Part shown: in pieces, positions 42,317-50,978 of the stretch
Numbering within the stretch: the stretch's first letter is position 1
Layout of the letters: every line of letters begins with the position of its first letter
Assembly: GCF_019599405.1 (NCBI RefSeq)
Contig: NZ_RKLQ01000001.1
Location: 434,001-498,000 of the forward strand
Direction of reading: 5' to 3'
Source of the DNA: Haloarcula salinisoli
Lineage (GTDB): Archaea; Halobacteriota; Halobacteria; Halobacteriales; Haloarculaceae
DNA length: 64,000 nucleotides
Position numbers and translations under genes: made by a program
Notes under the pieces: model-generated
The model's database searches: none
What the model saw: the letters and a program-made list of their open reading frames with translations, nothing else
Told to the model about the DNA's origin: nothing

Positions 42317-42637
42317 CTACTGCGCCCCGTCTGTCCGACGCTCGTCCGCCACGGAATCGGGGGCTTCGTCCCCCGCCTCGACTGCCGCCCGGAGCCGCGC
42401 TATCTCGTCGGACTGCTCCCGGAGCCGCTCCTCGTGGGCCAGCAGCATCGAGACCAGCACCAGGGTGTCGCGGTCGAGGTGGTTGGCGTAACCGGCGGCG
42501 TCGGCGAAGGCTCGCGCGCCGTCGAACAGCCGGTCGAAGTCCGCCTGGTGGCGCCGCCGGAGCGCGCGGCGGTAGTCGTCGAACTCTCCCTCGTAGCCGT
42601 CGAGGAAGCCACGGTAGGTCGGATTGGTCCGGCCCAT
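42317..42637 (-). CDS. 106-aa protein of the PolB2 operon
   Basis: A helical protein starting MGRTNPTYRGF. It has a charged middle (YEGEFDDYRRALRRRHQADF) and a C-terminal helix LLAHEERLREQSDEIARLRA that could form a coiled coil, followed by an acidic tail. No family certain. It sits between the RecA-like protein (2 bp) and PolB2 (1 bp between stop and start), so it is surely co-translated. It may be an adaptor between the two. Start ATG 42637 chosen; longer in-frame sequence is Arg-rich nonsense. Confidence 0.72.
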   Translation of the reverse strand: MGRTNPTYRGFLDGYEGEFDDYRRALRRRHQADFDRLFDGARAFADAAGYANHLDRDTLVLVSMLLAHEERLREQSDEIARLRAAVEAGDEAPDSVADERRTDGAQ

Positions 42638-42639
42638 GC

Positions 42640-43296
42640 TTACTCGATGGCCACCTCCCGGAGCGTGGCTGGCGCGGTCTCGGCGGCGGCCGGTTCGCCG
42701 TCGACGGCGCCGTACAGGTCGACCCAGTACGGGATGGTCGTCTGCCACCAGCCACGGTGCCAGTAGGCTGTCGTCTCGAACTCGTCGGTCTCGAATGCAT
42801 AGCCCTGGCTCGTCCGGCGACACTCGATAACGTCGGCGGCGCGCTCGCGAATCGCCGCGCGGTGAGCGTCGGTCCCGTGGGGCGCGCTCACGAGCACGGG
42901 GACATCGAGCGCGTCGGCGAGGTCGGCAAGCAGCGCCAGCGACCCGTCGAACAGCCGCTCGGTCTCCGTCGACGGGCCGTCGGCGGCCTCGTAGAGGGCG
43001 GCGAGGTTCGGCGCGACCACCAGCGCCGTCCGCGCGCTCGCCTCGCCCACGAGGTCGCGGACGAGCTGGTGGTGCTGGTGGGCCTGGAACGCCCGCGCGA
43101 TGCGTATCCCGCGCAGCTCCCGGCGGTTCGCGCCCTCGTCCAGCAGTCCGTACGTCTCGGCCACACCGCCGGCGTCGACCCAGAGGGTCTCGCCCTCGCG
43201 TTCGGCACCGCGGACGAGCCGCTGCAAAGCGGCCCGGTCGGGCTGCTCGACGAAGACGAGTCCCGCGTCGAGCGGTGGTGTCGTCGATTGTGTCAT
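42640..43296 (-). CDS. RecA/RadA-like protein without Walker A
   Basis: A 218-aa first gene of the PolB2 operon. The alpha/beta pattern follows a RecA-fold core: VDAGGVAETYGLLDEG, IRIARAFQAHQHHQLVRDLV, TALVVAPNLAALYEAADGPS, LFDGSLALLADLADALDVPV LVSAP. The Ile-Ala-Arg-Ala-Phe and His-Gln-His stretch recalls the RadA region after the ATP site, yet no GxxxxGKT is seen. It could play the part of the ImuA/SulA-like RecA-related proteins that accompany bacterial translesion polymerases. Operon position and lost ATP loop are direct; the function is inferred. Confidence 0.65.
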   Translation of the reverse strand: MTQSTTPPLDAGLVFVEQPDRAALQRLVRGAEREGETLWVDAGGVAETYGLLDEGANRRELRGIRIARAFQAHQHHQLVRDLVGEASARTALVVAPNLAALYEAADGPSTETERLFDGSLALLADLADALDVPVLVSAPHGTDAHRAAIRERAADVIECRRTSQGYAFETDEFETTAYWHRGWWQTTIPYWVDLYGAVDGEPAAAETAPATLREVAIE

Positions 43297-43301
43297 ACTC
43301 G

Positions 43302-43331
43302 TCAGGTAGCTGTGCCTGATATGTATAGGCG
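43302..43331 (-). promoter_or_regulatory. promoter and inverted repeat of the PolB2 operon
   Basis: GATATGTATAGGCG (43318-43331, plus-strand reading) is the TATA region, 22-35 bp ahead of ATG 43296. Between it and the start lies TCAGGTAGCTGTGCCTGA (43302-43319), whose arms TCAGG/CCTGA are perfect and extend with one mismatch. It would sit over the transcription start, a likely operator. Confidence 0.5.
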
Positions 43332-43452
43332 AGCCGTGTCCGCGGAGTGGAAGTGAAAGTAAAGCGTCGCCGTCGGGGCCGGTCCTCGACGGGACGTGCC
43401 CGGCGGCAGCCCCGGCATCACAGCTATACAGCGTGACCCACTAGTTGGTATT

Positions 43453-43896
43453 GTGACAGACTCCGACGACACACCGGCGCTGGGCGAGACGGAGCTGTCG
43501 GCGCTACACGAGGCCGAACTCGGTGTCGAGTGGCTGCGACGGGCCCACGGCAGCCTCGTCGAGGTCCACCACGCAACCGGGCACGCGATGGACCACCTCC
43601 ACGACGCCGAGGCGATGCTGCGCGAGGCCGGCCACACCGACCTGGCCGACCAGTTACGCGAGGAACTGCTCCCCAGCGGTGCCATCGAGGACCGCTGGAC
43701 CTACGACCTTCTGGAGACGTTCGAGTCCGGCATCCTCGAAGACGTGACCGGGTACGAGCGACAGGTCCGCGAGGAACTGGCCGACGGCGAACGCCATATC
43801 ACCGAACGGCGCCAGGAGAAAGAGTGGAAGCGACGTGCGAGTGAACCGTCGCCACGCGACCCCTCGGAGCGAACGGGTGATGACAGGGGCCCGTAG
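43453..43896 (+). CDS. 147-aa protein beside Bax1
   Basis: Starts with GTG 43453 (TDSDDTPALGETELSALHEA). Mainly helical: VEWLRRAHGSLVEVHHATGH, LHDAEAMLREAGHTDLADQL, WTYDLLETFESGILEDVTGY, with a basic C-terminal tail ERRQEKEWKRRASEPSPRDP. CAGCTATACA (43421-43430) is 23-32 bp upstream of the GTG. No family recognised. It lies between the PolB2 operon (divergent) and the bax1 gene (same strand, 60 bp), so it may belong to the damage island. Confidence 0.7.
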   Translation: MTDSDDTPALGETELSALHEAELGVEWLRRAHGSLVEVHHATGHAMDHLHDAEAMLREAGHTDLADQLREELLPSGAIEDRWTYDLLETFESGILEDVTGYERQVREELADGERHITERRQEKEWKRRASEPSPRDPSERTGDDRGP

Positions 43897-43920
43897 CGCG
43901 ACGACTGAGGGCCGTCCGAC

Positions 43921-43934
43921 GGTCGTTTTTTGTA
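43921..43934 (+). promoter_or_regulatory. TATA box of bax1
   Basis: GGTCGTTTTTTGTA ends 22 bp before GTG 43957, fitting a leaderless promoter of its own. Confidence 0.45.
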
Positions 43935-43956
43935 CCGCCGTCGCCCACTGTCGGCC

Positions 43957-45501
43957 GTGCTGACGAAGGAGCTCCTGCGGGTCTCGCGGGCCGGTGGCGG
44001 CTACCACCCGCAGTTCGCCGACGAGGGCCACGAGCGGCTCGCGGCCCGGGTGCTGGGCGTCTACCAGGGTCACGTCGGAGAGTCCCGGTCGACACTCCAG
44101 CGAGCGCTGACCGACATAGAGGGGGAGGCCGAGGACTTCAAGCTCGTCCGCGGGTTCGCGAAGCTCGTCGAGCGGGAGGCGACCGTCGAGACGCGTGCGC
44201 CGATGCCGCCCGAGCGAGCGCGCAAGCGGGTGTTCGAGGCCGCCGAAGCTGTGGGCGTGGTCACCGAGGGGGAACGGAGTGCGGCACTGTCACGGGCGGC
44301 CGACGGACTCGGTCTCGACGCCGACGCGCTGGAATCGTCGCTGTACGCCGACCTCGAGGACCGACAGATTCTGGTCGACGTGGACGCCCGCTGGTCGCCG
44401 AGCGAGCTGGTCGGGCAGTACAACCTCTCGCTCGCCCAGACGGCGCTGTTCGACGCCACCGAGGTCCGGGTGCGCTCCTCGGACCCGAAAGCCGTCGTGT
44501 CGGCGGTCAAGCGGCTCCGACTGATGTACGAAATCCGCCAGACCCCAGAGGGCCGCGAGGTCGTCGTCACCGGTCCCGACGCCATCTTCTCGAACACGCG
44601 CCGGTACGGGACGCGCTTCGCCCGCCTCTTGCGCACCGTCGCCGAGACGAGCGAGTGGACGCTGTCGGCGACCATCGACGACCGCGGGACCGAGCGGGAA
44701 CTGCGCCTCACCGAGGCGGACGTCGCCGTGCCGGGCGTCGAGCCCGTCACCGACGTGACCTACGACAGCGGCGTCGAGGCCGACTTCGCCGCCCGCTTCG
44801 GGTCGCTGGGACTGGACTGGGCGCTGATTCGCGAGCCCGAGCCCCTGGAGGCGGGCGAACACGTCGTCATCCCCGACTTCGCCTTCGACTGGCGACCGGG
44901 CGGCGACGGCGAGGTCCGCGACACCGCGAGCGGCGACACCGACCTGCGAATCTTCTTCGAGGTGATGGGCTTCTGGACGCCCGAGTACGTCCAGAAGAAG
45001 CTCGACCGGCTGGCCGACGTCGACGACGTGACGATGCTCGTCGCCGTCGACGAGTCCCTGGGCGTCGGCGAGCAGATCGAGGCCCGTGACCACCGCGCCA
45101 TCCCCTACTCGGGCACGATTCGCGTCAAGGATATCCGGGACGCGTTACGACCCTACGAGGACGACCTCGTCGCCGAGAGCGCCGCCGACCTGCCCGAGAA
45201 ACTCCGCCCCGACGCCGACGTGGTGTCCCTCGCGGCCCTCGCCAGCGACTACGGCGTCAGCGAGGACGCCATCGAGGACAAGGCCGTCCCCGACCACGAG
45301 CGGGTCGGGCGGACGCTGATTCGGCCGTCGGTGCTCGATGACCTGGGCGAGCGCATCGAGCCGGATATGTCGCTGTCGGCCGTCGAGGATATCTTAGAGG
45401 CGTACGGTATCGACGACGACGGCGCCGTCCTCTCGCGGCTGGGCTACCGCATCGAGTGGGACGGGCTCAGCGGCGGCACGGTTCGGGAGCGGTCGGCGTA
45501 G
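43957..45501 (+). CDS. bax1: Bax1 nuclease, XPB partner (DUF790)
   Basis: A 514-aa archaeal Bax1 (binds archaeal XPB). DUF790 features: start LTKELLRVSRAGGGYHPQFA, a helical N-terminal half, and the nuclease part HVVIPDFAFDW ... LRIFFEVMGFWTPEYVQKKL with PD-(D/E)XK-like residues Asp, Glu and Lys. The C terminus is helical with a winged-helix-like DVVSLAALASDYGVSEDAIE. In characterised archaea XPB and Bax1 form a helicase-nuclease used in excision repair. Here the pair is separated by the PolB2 operon and the 147-aa gene. GTG 43957 is the start. Confidence 0.92.
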   Translation: MLTKELLRVSRAGGGYHPQFADEGHERLAARVLGVYQGHVGESRSTLQRALTDIEGEAEDFKLVRGFAKLVEREATVETRAPMPPERARKRVFEAAEAVGVVTEGERSAALSRAADGLGLDADALESSLYADLEDRQILVDVDARWSPSELVGQYNLSLAQTALFDATEVRVRSSDPKAVVSAVKRLRLMYEIRQTPEGREVVVTGPDAIFSNTRRYGTRFARLLRTVAETSEWTLSATIDDRGTERELRLTEADVAVPGVEPVTDVTYDSGVEADFAARFGSLGLDWALIREPEPLEAGEHVVIPDFAFDWRPGGDGEVRDTASGDTDLRIFFEVMGFWTPEYVQKKLDRLADVDDVTMLVAVDESLGVGEQIEARDHRAIPYSGTIRVKDIRDALRPYEDDLVAESAADLPEKLRPDADVVSLAALASDYGVSEDAIEDKAVPDHERVGRTLIRPSVLDDLGERIEPDMSLSAVEDILEAYGIDDDGAVLSRLGYRIEWDGLSGGTVRERSA

Positions 45502-45596
45502 GGCCGTCCGGGCCAGTGGATAAGCCGCCCCTATCCGCACTCGGGGGCGATAGCCTCTCTATAGTTAGGCCGCTGTTGGCCCCTGACTCAGTCGCT

Positions 45597-45806
45597 ATGA
45601 CCGCAGTCAAAATCGTCAAGATTCTCGGCGTATCGACCGAATCCTGGGAGGCCGCGGCCCAGGAGGCCGTCGCGGAGGCCACCGAGACCATCGACGACAT
45701 CCACGGCGTCGAGGTCGAGAGCTGGACAGCGGAGGTCGAGGGCGGCCAGATAACGGAGTACAAGGCCACAGTCGAGGTCGCCTTCCTCATCCACCGGGGG
45801 CGGTAG
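45597..45806 (+). CDS. dodecin, flavin-storage protein
   Basis: A 69-aa dodecin. The single domain reads VKIVKILGVSTESWEAAAQE, AVAEATETIDDIHGVEVESW, TAEVEGGQITEYKATVEVAF; the flavin-stacking Trp is in VESWTAEV. Halophilic dodecins bind riboflavin as a dodecamer. Its own A/T-rich element CTCTATAGTTAG (about 45555-45566) lies upstream. Its stop is 4 bp from the convergent glycosyltransferase stop. Confidence 0.94.
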   Translation: MTAVKIVKILGVSTESWEAAAQEAVAEATETIDDIHGVEVESWTAEVEGGQITEYKATVEVAFLIHRGR

Positions 45807-45809
45807 GGA

Positions 45810-47210
45810 CTACTTCTCCAGCCCGACGCGGGTCATCTCGCCCCACGACTTGTCGCCGCGGACGAACTGAAGCAGGGCCTTCCACGCGATGAGGGCCTTC
45901 CACTGCCGGTAGAGGACGTTCTCCGCGACCCCGTAGCCCAGAATCGCGACGATGTCGCGTGGGCGGGTGTACCGACGGAAACTGACCACTTCAGTGAAGA
46001 CGCTGAGCCAGGACATCAGGGTTCCCAGCCCGAGCGCGACCGCCACGAACAGGACGAAGAAGGGGACGTCGAGCACGCCGAGCAGGAACGCGACCGGTAT
46101 GAGCACGTATCCGACCCCCTCGATGAGTGGGCCCAGCGCCTCGACGAGGACGAAAAACGGCAGGGCGACGAGCCCGACGGCGCCGTACCGTCGGCGGCCG
46201 ACCATCCCGCGGTGGGTCAACAGCGACTCCAGCAGCCCGCGGTACCACCGACTGCGCTGGCGGGCCAGCACGGCCCGTGACTCGGGGGCCTCCGTCCAGA
46301 CGACGGCGTCCGGGACGAACTCGACGCTGTAGGCACGGTCCCGTTCGGCGAAGTGGTGATGGAGCGCCAGGATGAGCTCCATGTCCTCGGTGATGCTGTC
46401 GGTCGAGTAGCCACCGATCTCTCGGACGGCACTGGTTCGAAACACCCCGAACGCCCCGGAGATGATGAGCAGGCTGTTGAGCACACTCAGGCCGATTCGG
46501 CCGGAGAGAAAGGCTCGCAGATACTCCATCGTCTGGAGGTTGACGAGCCGCGAGTCCGCCAGACCGACCCGCTGGACGACGCCGTCCCGGATGGAACAGC
46601 CGTTGGCGACCCTGACGGTCCCGCCCGTCGCCAGCATCCGCTCGGGGTCCCGGAGGAACGGCCGGACGACCTCGAGCAGCGCCGACCGCTCGATGATGGT
46701 GTCGGCGTCGACCGCACAGAACAGCGGCTGGTCGGTGAAAAAGAGGCCGGCGTTGAGCGCGTCGGCCTTCCCGCCGTTTTCCTTGTCCAGCACCACCAGG
46801 TTCGCGTCGCTCGCGCGATAGACGTCGGTAATCGGCTCGCAGGGCGGGTCGAGCGGATACGCCGCGTCGGCGCGTTCGAGGTCGAACTCCGCCTTGACCC
46901 GTTCCAGGGTCCCGTCGGTCGAGCCGTCGTTGACGACGACCACCTCGAAGTCCGGATACTCGACGCTCAACAGCGACCGGATACTGGAGACGATGACCGG
47001 CGCCTCGTTGTACGCCGGGAGGACGACGGCGATACCGGGGACAAAGGGGCTCTCGTGGAGATTGTACGGCGCGTCGACGCTCCGCTCGCGGCTGTCCCGC
47101 CGCGCACCGACGAGGGCGGCACCGTGAATCAGCAGGTAGCTGCCGTTGATGAGGACGAAGTAGCCGACGAAGAACCACACACTCGACTCGACGAGCGTGG
47201 CGAGGTTCAT
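45810..47210 (-). CDS. processive family 2 glycosyltransferase
   Basis: A 466-aa membrane glycosyltransferase of the hyaluronan/cellulose/PgaC-like group. An N-terminal helix (about 10-34) is followed by the GT-A domain: LPAYNEAP, VVVNDGSTDGT, the metal DAD at 168-170, the acceptor TED at 274-276 and the processivity motif QRSRW at 318-322, then three C-terminal helices. It probably makes a surface polysaccharide. Last gene of the kinase - regulator - HEAT operon, 55 bp after the HEAT gene. Start ATG 47210 chosen as it opens the first helix. Confidence 0.88.
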   Translation of the reverse strand: MNLATLVESSVWFFVGYFVLINGSYLLIHGAALVGARRDSRERSVDAPYNLHESPFVPGIAVVLPAYNEAPVIVSSIRSLLSVEYPDFEVVVVNDGSTDGTLERVKAEFDLERADAAYPLDPPCEPITDVYRASDANLVVLDKENGGKADALNAGLFFTDQPLFCAVDADTIIERSALLEVVRPFLRDPERMLATGGTVRVANGCSIRDGVVQRVGLADSRLVNLQTMEYLRAFLSGRIGLSVLNSLLIISGAFGVFRTSAVREIGGYSTDSITEDMELILALHHHFAERDRAYSVEFVPDAVVWTEAPESRAVLARQRSRWYRGLLESLLTHRGMVGRRRYGAVGLVALPFFVLVEALGPLIEGVGYVLIPVAFLLGVLDVPFFVLFVAVALGLGTLMSWLSVFTEVVSFRRYTRPRDIVAILGYGVAENVLYRQWKALIAWKALLQFVRGDKSWGEMTRVGLEK

Positions 47211-47265
47211 GCGCCGGTCCTCCGGGTCATGCCCCTTCTCGTGACGTCTGTGCCGGCCGCAGTCG

Positions 47266-48366
47266 TCACGCCCACGCCGCACCGACCCCCCAGAGACGCC
47301 CTCGCTGGCCGGTGATGGCGGCGTCAGCGCGGACCCAGTCGACGACTGGGCCGGTCCGCTCCGTCGGCTCGGGGAGTCCCGCCGACGGATGGAGCCACAG
47401 CGCCCGGACGGCGTCGAGCAACTGGCTGTCGAAGGCCCCGCCGAGAGCGGTCCGCAACTGGGCCGCTGACTGCTCGTCACCCCACGACGCGAGCAGCATG
47501 TAGGTGTTCGTACGCACCGACGGGTCGGCGTCGGCGACCAGCGCCTCGATATCGAGCCGGTCGCGGGTCGACGCCCGCCAGCCGTGGCGTTCGATGACAC
47601 CGATGGTCGTCGCCCGGACTCGGGGCGACTCGTGGGTCAACAGGTCCGGGAGCCAGTCCAGCCGTCCGCTCGGGGCGTCGATACTCGCGTACCGCAGGAC
47701 GAGCAGGGTCTGGACGAGGATCGGGGTGTCCCACGCGTCGAGCGCGGCCGGGAACTGGTCGAGCAGCGGCGTCTCGGCCCCGTCGTTGAGCCGATAGAGC
47801 GTATCGAGCCCGAACGCTGAGAGTGGCTGGTCGGTGTCCTCGAAGAGCAGCTCGGTGCCGATACGGCTCGCTTCCGGGGCCTCGCTCTCGTAGAGGACAC
47901 GTGCGGCCCCTGCCCGCACTCTCGGTGTGTCGGTACAGTACTCGCGGAGTCGGTCGACCGGGACCGGCGCGTCGAGGAGTGCGAGCCACGTCAGCGCGCG
48001 AATTCGCTTCCGGCCGACCGCGAGATTCCGCTTCGCTTCGGCCTGGATGCCCAGCGTGCGAGCGAGCTCACAGAGCCGGGCGTGTTCGCTGCCGCGGAGC
48101 TGGCGCAGATACCGTTCGAGGACGGGTCTGACCTGTCGTCGCTCGGCCGGAGAGAGGGTCCCGACCCACTCGTCCCACTGCGGGTCGGGCTCGAACAGCC
48201 GTTCCAGCAGCCGGTCTTTCAGCCGCGCTCTGGTGGCCGCTCGTCGGCCGTCCCGTCGGTGGTACCAGCCGGCTGTCGCGACCGTCACCACGCCGACACC
48301 GAGGGTGAGGACACCGATGACGACCGCAGCCGCGAGCAGTACGTCAGCCGAGAGCAGCGCCGTCAT
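47266..48366 (-). CDS. membrane-anchored HEAT-repeat protein
   Basis: A 366-aa protein with an N-terminal membrane helix (about 10-35), a basic stretch, then helical pairs over residues about 60-345 that read as HEAT-like repeats (LTWLALLDAPVPVDRLREYC, PRVRAGAARVLYESEAPEAS, PILVQTLLVLRYASIDAPSG, SPRVRATTIGVIERHGW). It is a scaffold candidate. Its ATG overlaps the response-regulator stop by 4 bp, so it is coupled to it. Same operon as the glycosyltransferase; it could connect regulator and enzyme. Confidence 0.78.
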   Translation of the reverse strand: MTALLSADVLLAAAVVIGVLTLGVGVVTVATAGWYHRRDGRRAATRARLKDRLLERLFEPDPQWDEWVGTLSPAERRQVRPVLERYLRQLRGSEHARLCELARTLGIQAEAKRNLAVGRKRIRALTWLALLDAPVPVDRLREYCTDTPRVRAGAARVLYESEAPEASRIGTELLFEDTDQPLSAFGLDTLYRLNDGAETPLLDQFPAALDAWDTPILVQTLLVLRYASIDAPSGRLDWLPDLLTHESPRVRATTIGVIERHGWRASTRDRLDIEALVADADPSVRTNTYMLLASWGDEQSAAQLRTALGGAFDSQLLDAVRALWLHPSAGLPEPTERTGPVVDWVRADAAITGQRGRLWGVGAAWA

Positions 48367-48731
48367 CGGAGGCGACTGGTGACCCGTGCGACGAGTTCGT
48401 TCGGGCTGAACGGCTTCGTCATATAGTCGGTCGCGCCGCGGTCGAATCCCTCGACGACGTGTTCCTCCTGGCCGCGCGAGGTGAGCATGATAACCGGCAC
48501 CGCGGCCAGTCGCTCGTCGTTCCGGATGCGCTCCAGTACCTGCAGTCCCGTCAGTCCGGGCATCATCACGTCGAGGACCACCAGGTCAGGCGGTTCGGCC
48601 GATTCGAGATACTCCCAGCACTCCCGCCCGTTCTCGAAGGCCGTCACGTTCCGGTCCCCGCTGTCGAGCTTGAACGTGACGAGTTCGCGTATCGTTTCGT
48701 CGTCGTCGGCTGTGACAATCTCTTTGGTCAT
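48363..48731 (-). CDS. stand-alone response regulator (CheY-like)
   Basis: A 122-aa receiver domain. The acidic pocket is in TADDDE, the phospho-acceptor Asp54 is in VLDVMMPG, Thr84 is in LTSRG and Lys106 in TKPFSP. There is no output domain, so it must act by protein contact. It lies 37 bp after the sensor kinase and overlaps the HEAT-protein gene by 4 bp, suggesting the HEAT protein or the glycosyltransferase is its target. Confidence 0.93.
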   Translation of the reverse strand: MTKEIVTADDDETIRELVTFKLDSGDRNVTAFENGRECWEYLESAEPPDLVVLDVMMPGLTGLQVLERIRNDERLAAVPVIMLTSRGQEEHVVEGFDRGATDYMTKPFSPNELVARVTSRLR

Positions 48732-48768
48732 CTCCTGTCAGCTCCCGTCTCGTCGACTATCCGCTCGC

Positions 48769-50790
48769 TCACTGGTCCGCCCCGTCCACTCGGAACTCGA
48801 AGCGTGCACCGCCGCCGTCGGCCTCGGTGATATCGAACGCCCAGCCGTGTGCGCTGGCGATGTCTGTCACGCTCATCAGCCCGATACCGGTCCCCTTCTC
48901 GGAGGTCGTCTGCCCGTGCAGGAGTACCTCCTGTCGTTTCTCCGCCGGGAAACTGGGGCCGTCGTTTTCGACGTAGAACCCGTCCCCATCGCGCAGCCGA
49001 CCGACCGTGACCGTCACGTCCTCGCCGACGTGCTCGCGCGCATTACGGAACAGATTGCCGAGCAACTGGAGCAGGCGTGTCTCGTCGGCCTCGATACGGC
49101 CGAGGTCGTCGGCAACGGCCAGGGTCGCCGCCGGGTCGTCGAGATACGACCACGCCTCGTCGACGAGCTGCTCGAGGGATACGTCGCTCTCGTCCGTGGC
49201 CGTCCGCTCGCCGCGAGCGATGTCGAGTAGTCCGCCGATGAGTGCGTCCATTCGGTCGAGCGACCCCTCGACGCGGTCGAAGTGCGCTTCGGCGTGGGTT
49301 TCGCGAGCGATTTCGAGAAAACCGACCGCTCCCGCGAGCGGGTTCCGGAGGTCGTGGGCGACGACGCGGGCGAACTCCTCTAGCTGTTCGTTCTGCCGCC
49401 GGATAGTCTCACCGCGCTCGACGAGCGATTCGCGGCGCTTGACCGACACCATCGCCGCCTCCATCAGCCCGCCAAGCAGCCGCAGGCTCTCGACGTCGAC
49501 GTCGCCGAATCCGCGTAGCTCGGTCGCTCCGCTGATGAGCACCCCGTGGTCACCGAGTGGCACGTGGACCTCCGACTCCAGCGCAGTCTCCCGGTTGTAG
49601 CTGTCCGGCTCGGCCGTCAAGTCTTCGTACACTCGAAGTTCGTCGGCGTCGAACGCGCGCCAGACGAGTCCGTCCCCGGGTGTGAACGTCGGCGTCTCGC
49701 CGACCACTGCCAGACAGGCGTCCGTCTCCGCCAGCGGCCGCAACGCGCCGGCCGTCGGGTCGTGCTTCCAGCAGGCGGTCACCGGGAGGTCGAGCAGGTC
49801 GGCGCTCGCGTCGACGCCTATCTGTGCCACCTCGCCGGTCGATTCGGCCCGCAACAGTTCGCCCGCCACGTCGTTGAGGCCACGGAGCCGCTCCTCGAAC
49901 TGCTGGCGCTCTATGGTGTGGCCGGCCCACTGGCCGAGGAGTTTGACGAACTGCTGTTCGTTCGGACTGAACGACGTCTCGCGGGCGTCGTCGGCCGCGA
50001 AACAGAAGGTCCCGTGGAGGTCGCCGTCGACCAGCACCTTCGTCCCGATGTAACAGCTCAGCCCGAACGTCTGGTAGGCCACGTCGTCGGGCCCGACTTC
50101 GGCGGCGACGTCTGCCAGTCCGACGAGCCCGTCGCTCTCGACGGTCCGCCGGCAGTACGACTGCTCCAGGTCGACCGTGGCGCCCGGTGTGAGTATCTCA
50201 CTGTCGCCGACCACGTCGACCAGTTCCTGTGTCTGCCCGTCGATACTGGTCAGGAATCCGTAGGGGAGGTCGAGATAGTCACAGCCGATTTCCAGCACTT
50301 CCCTGAGGCGTTCCGCTTCGGTGACCTCGCTGCTCGCGCTGACCTCGTAGAGCTGCTGTAACGCCTCTCTGTCCCGCTCGAGTGCTGCCACTGCCCGCTC
50401 GCGCTCGGTCACGTCCCGGACGATACCGACGATTTCCACGATGGTATCGTCACAGCGGTTGGCCGACAGCCGGACGTTCAGGACACTGCTATCGGGGCCA
50501 GCGGTTTCGATAGTCAGTTGCTGTTCCCGGTCGGCTCCGTGACACAGCGACCCGATTGCCTCTTTGAGCCGCTCGAACTCGCTGTCGTCGAACAGCCCTG
50601 ACTCACCCAGCGTCTCCAGGGACGCCCCGATGAGGGACGCTCGGGTCTGGCCGGTAAAGTCCGCAATGGGTTGGTTGACGAACGTCATCTCCCCGTCGGT
50701 GTCGAAGACGATGACGCCGTCACCGACGGTTTCGACGATGGACCTGTACCGCTCTGCGTCCGGGTCCGCGCTGTTCGGGTCTGCCGTCAT
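48769..50790 (-). CDS. sensor histidine kinase, PAS-GAF-GAF-HisKA-HATPase
   Basis: A 673-aa soluble histidine kinase. PAS (about 20-130), two GAF-type domains (about 150-300 and 310-455), a coiled link, HisKA with acceptor His479 in VAHDLRNPL, and a HATPase (N box LLGNLFRNAREH, G box GTGIGLMSVTDI). The signal is probably a cytosolic small molecule or redox state; GAF Cys residues (CRR, CYI) are present. First gene of the four-gene operon. ATG 50790 was chosen; an ATG 21 bp upstream is also in frame. Confidence 0.9.
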   Translation of the reverse strand: MTADPNSADPDAERYRSIVETVGDGVIVFDTDGEMTFVNQPIADFTGQTRASLIGASLETLGESGLFDDSEFERLKEAIGSLCHGADREQQLTIETAGPDSSVLNVRLSANRCDDTIVEIVGIVRDVTERERAVAALERDREALQQLYEVSASSEVTEAERLREVLEIGCDYLDLPYGFLTSIDGQTQELVDVVGDSEILTPGATVDLEQSYCRRTVESDGLVGLADVAAEVGPDDVAYQTFGLSCYIGTKVLVDGDLHGTFCFAADDARETSFSPNEQQFVKLLGQWAGHTIERQQFEERLRGLNDVAGELLRAESTGEVAQIGVDASADLLDLPVTACWKHDPTAGALRPLAETDACLAVVGETPTFTPGDGLVWRAFDADELRVYEDLTAEPDSYNRETALESEVHVPLGDHGVLISGATELRGFGDVDVESLRLLGGLMEAAMVSVKRRESLVERGETIRRQNEQLEEFARVVAHDLRNPLAGAVGFLEIARETHAEAHFDRVEGSLDRMDALIGGLLDIARGERTATDESDVSLEQLVDEAWSYLDDPAATLAVADDLGRIEADETRLLQLLGNLFRNAREHVGEDVTVTVGRLRDGDGFYVENDGPSFPAEKRQEVLLHGQTTSEKGTGIGLMSVTDIASAHGWAFDITEADGGGARFEFRVDGADQ

Positions 50791-50978
50791 CGACCCGTCC
50801 GGCGGTTCCACCTGCGTTCAGTGTCGGCTTCGATACGGAGGGCACGCCGTTGCATATCTACCTATGTCACCTAGAACGGTATGTAAGTAATGCACAAGCA
50901 TATGATATGTGACCGTTCGGCTCGTCGGGTGGCCGGGAGACGAACGACGGTGTCCTGCCAGCTCTCGTCGCCGGCGGG

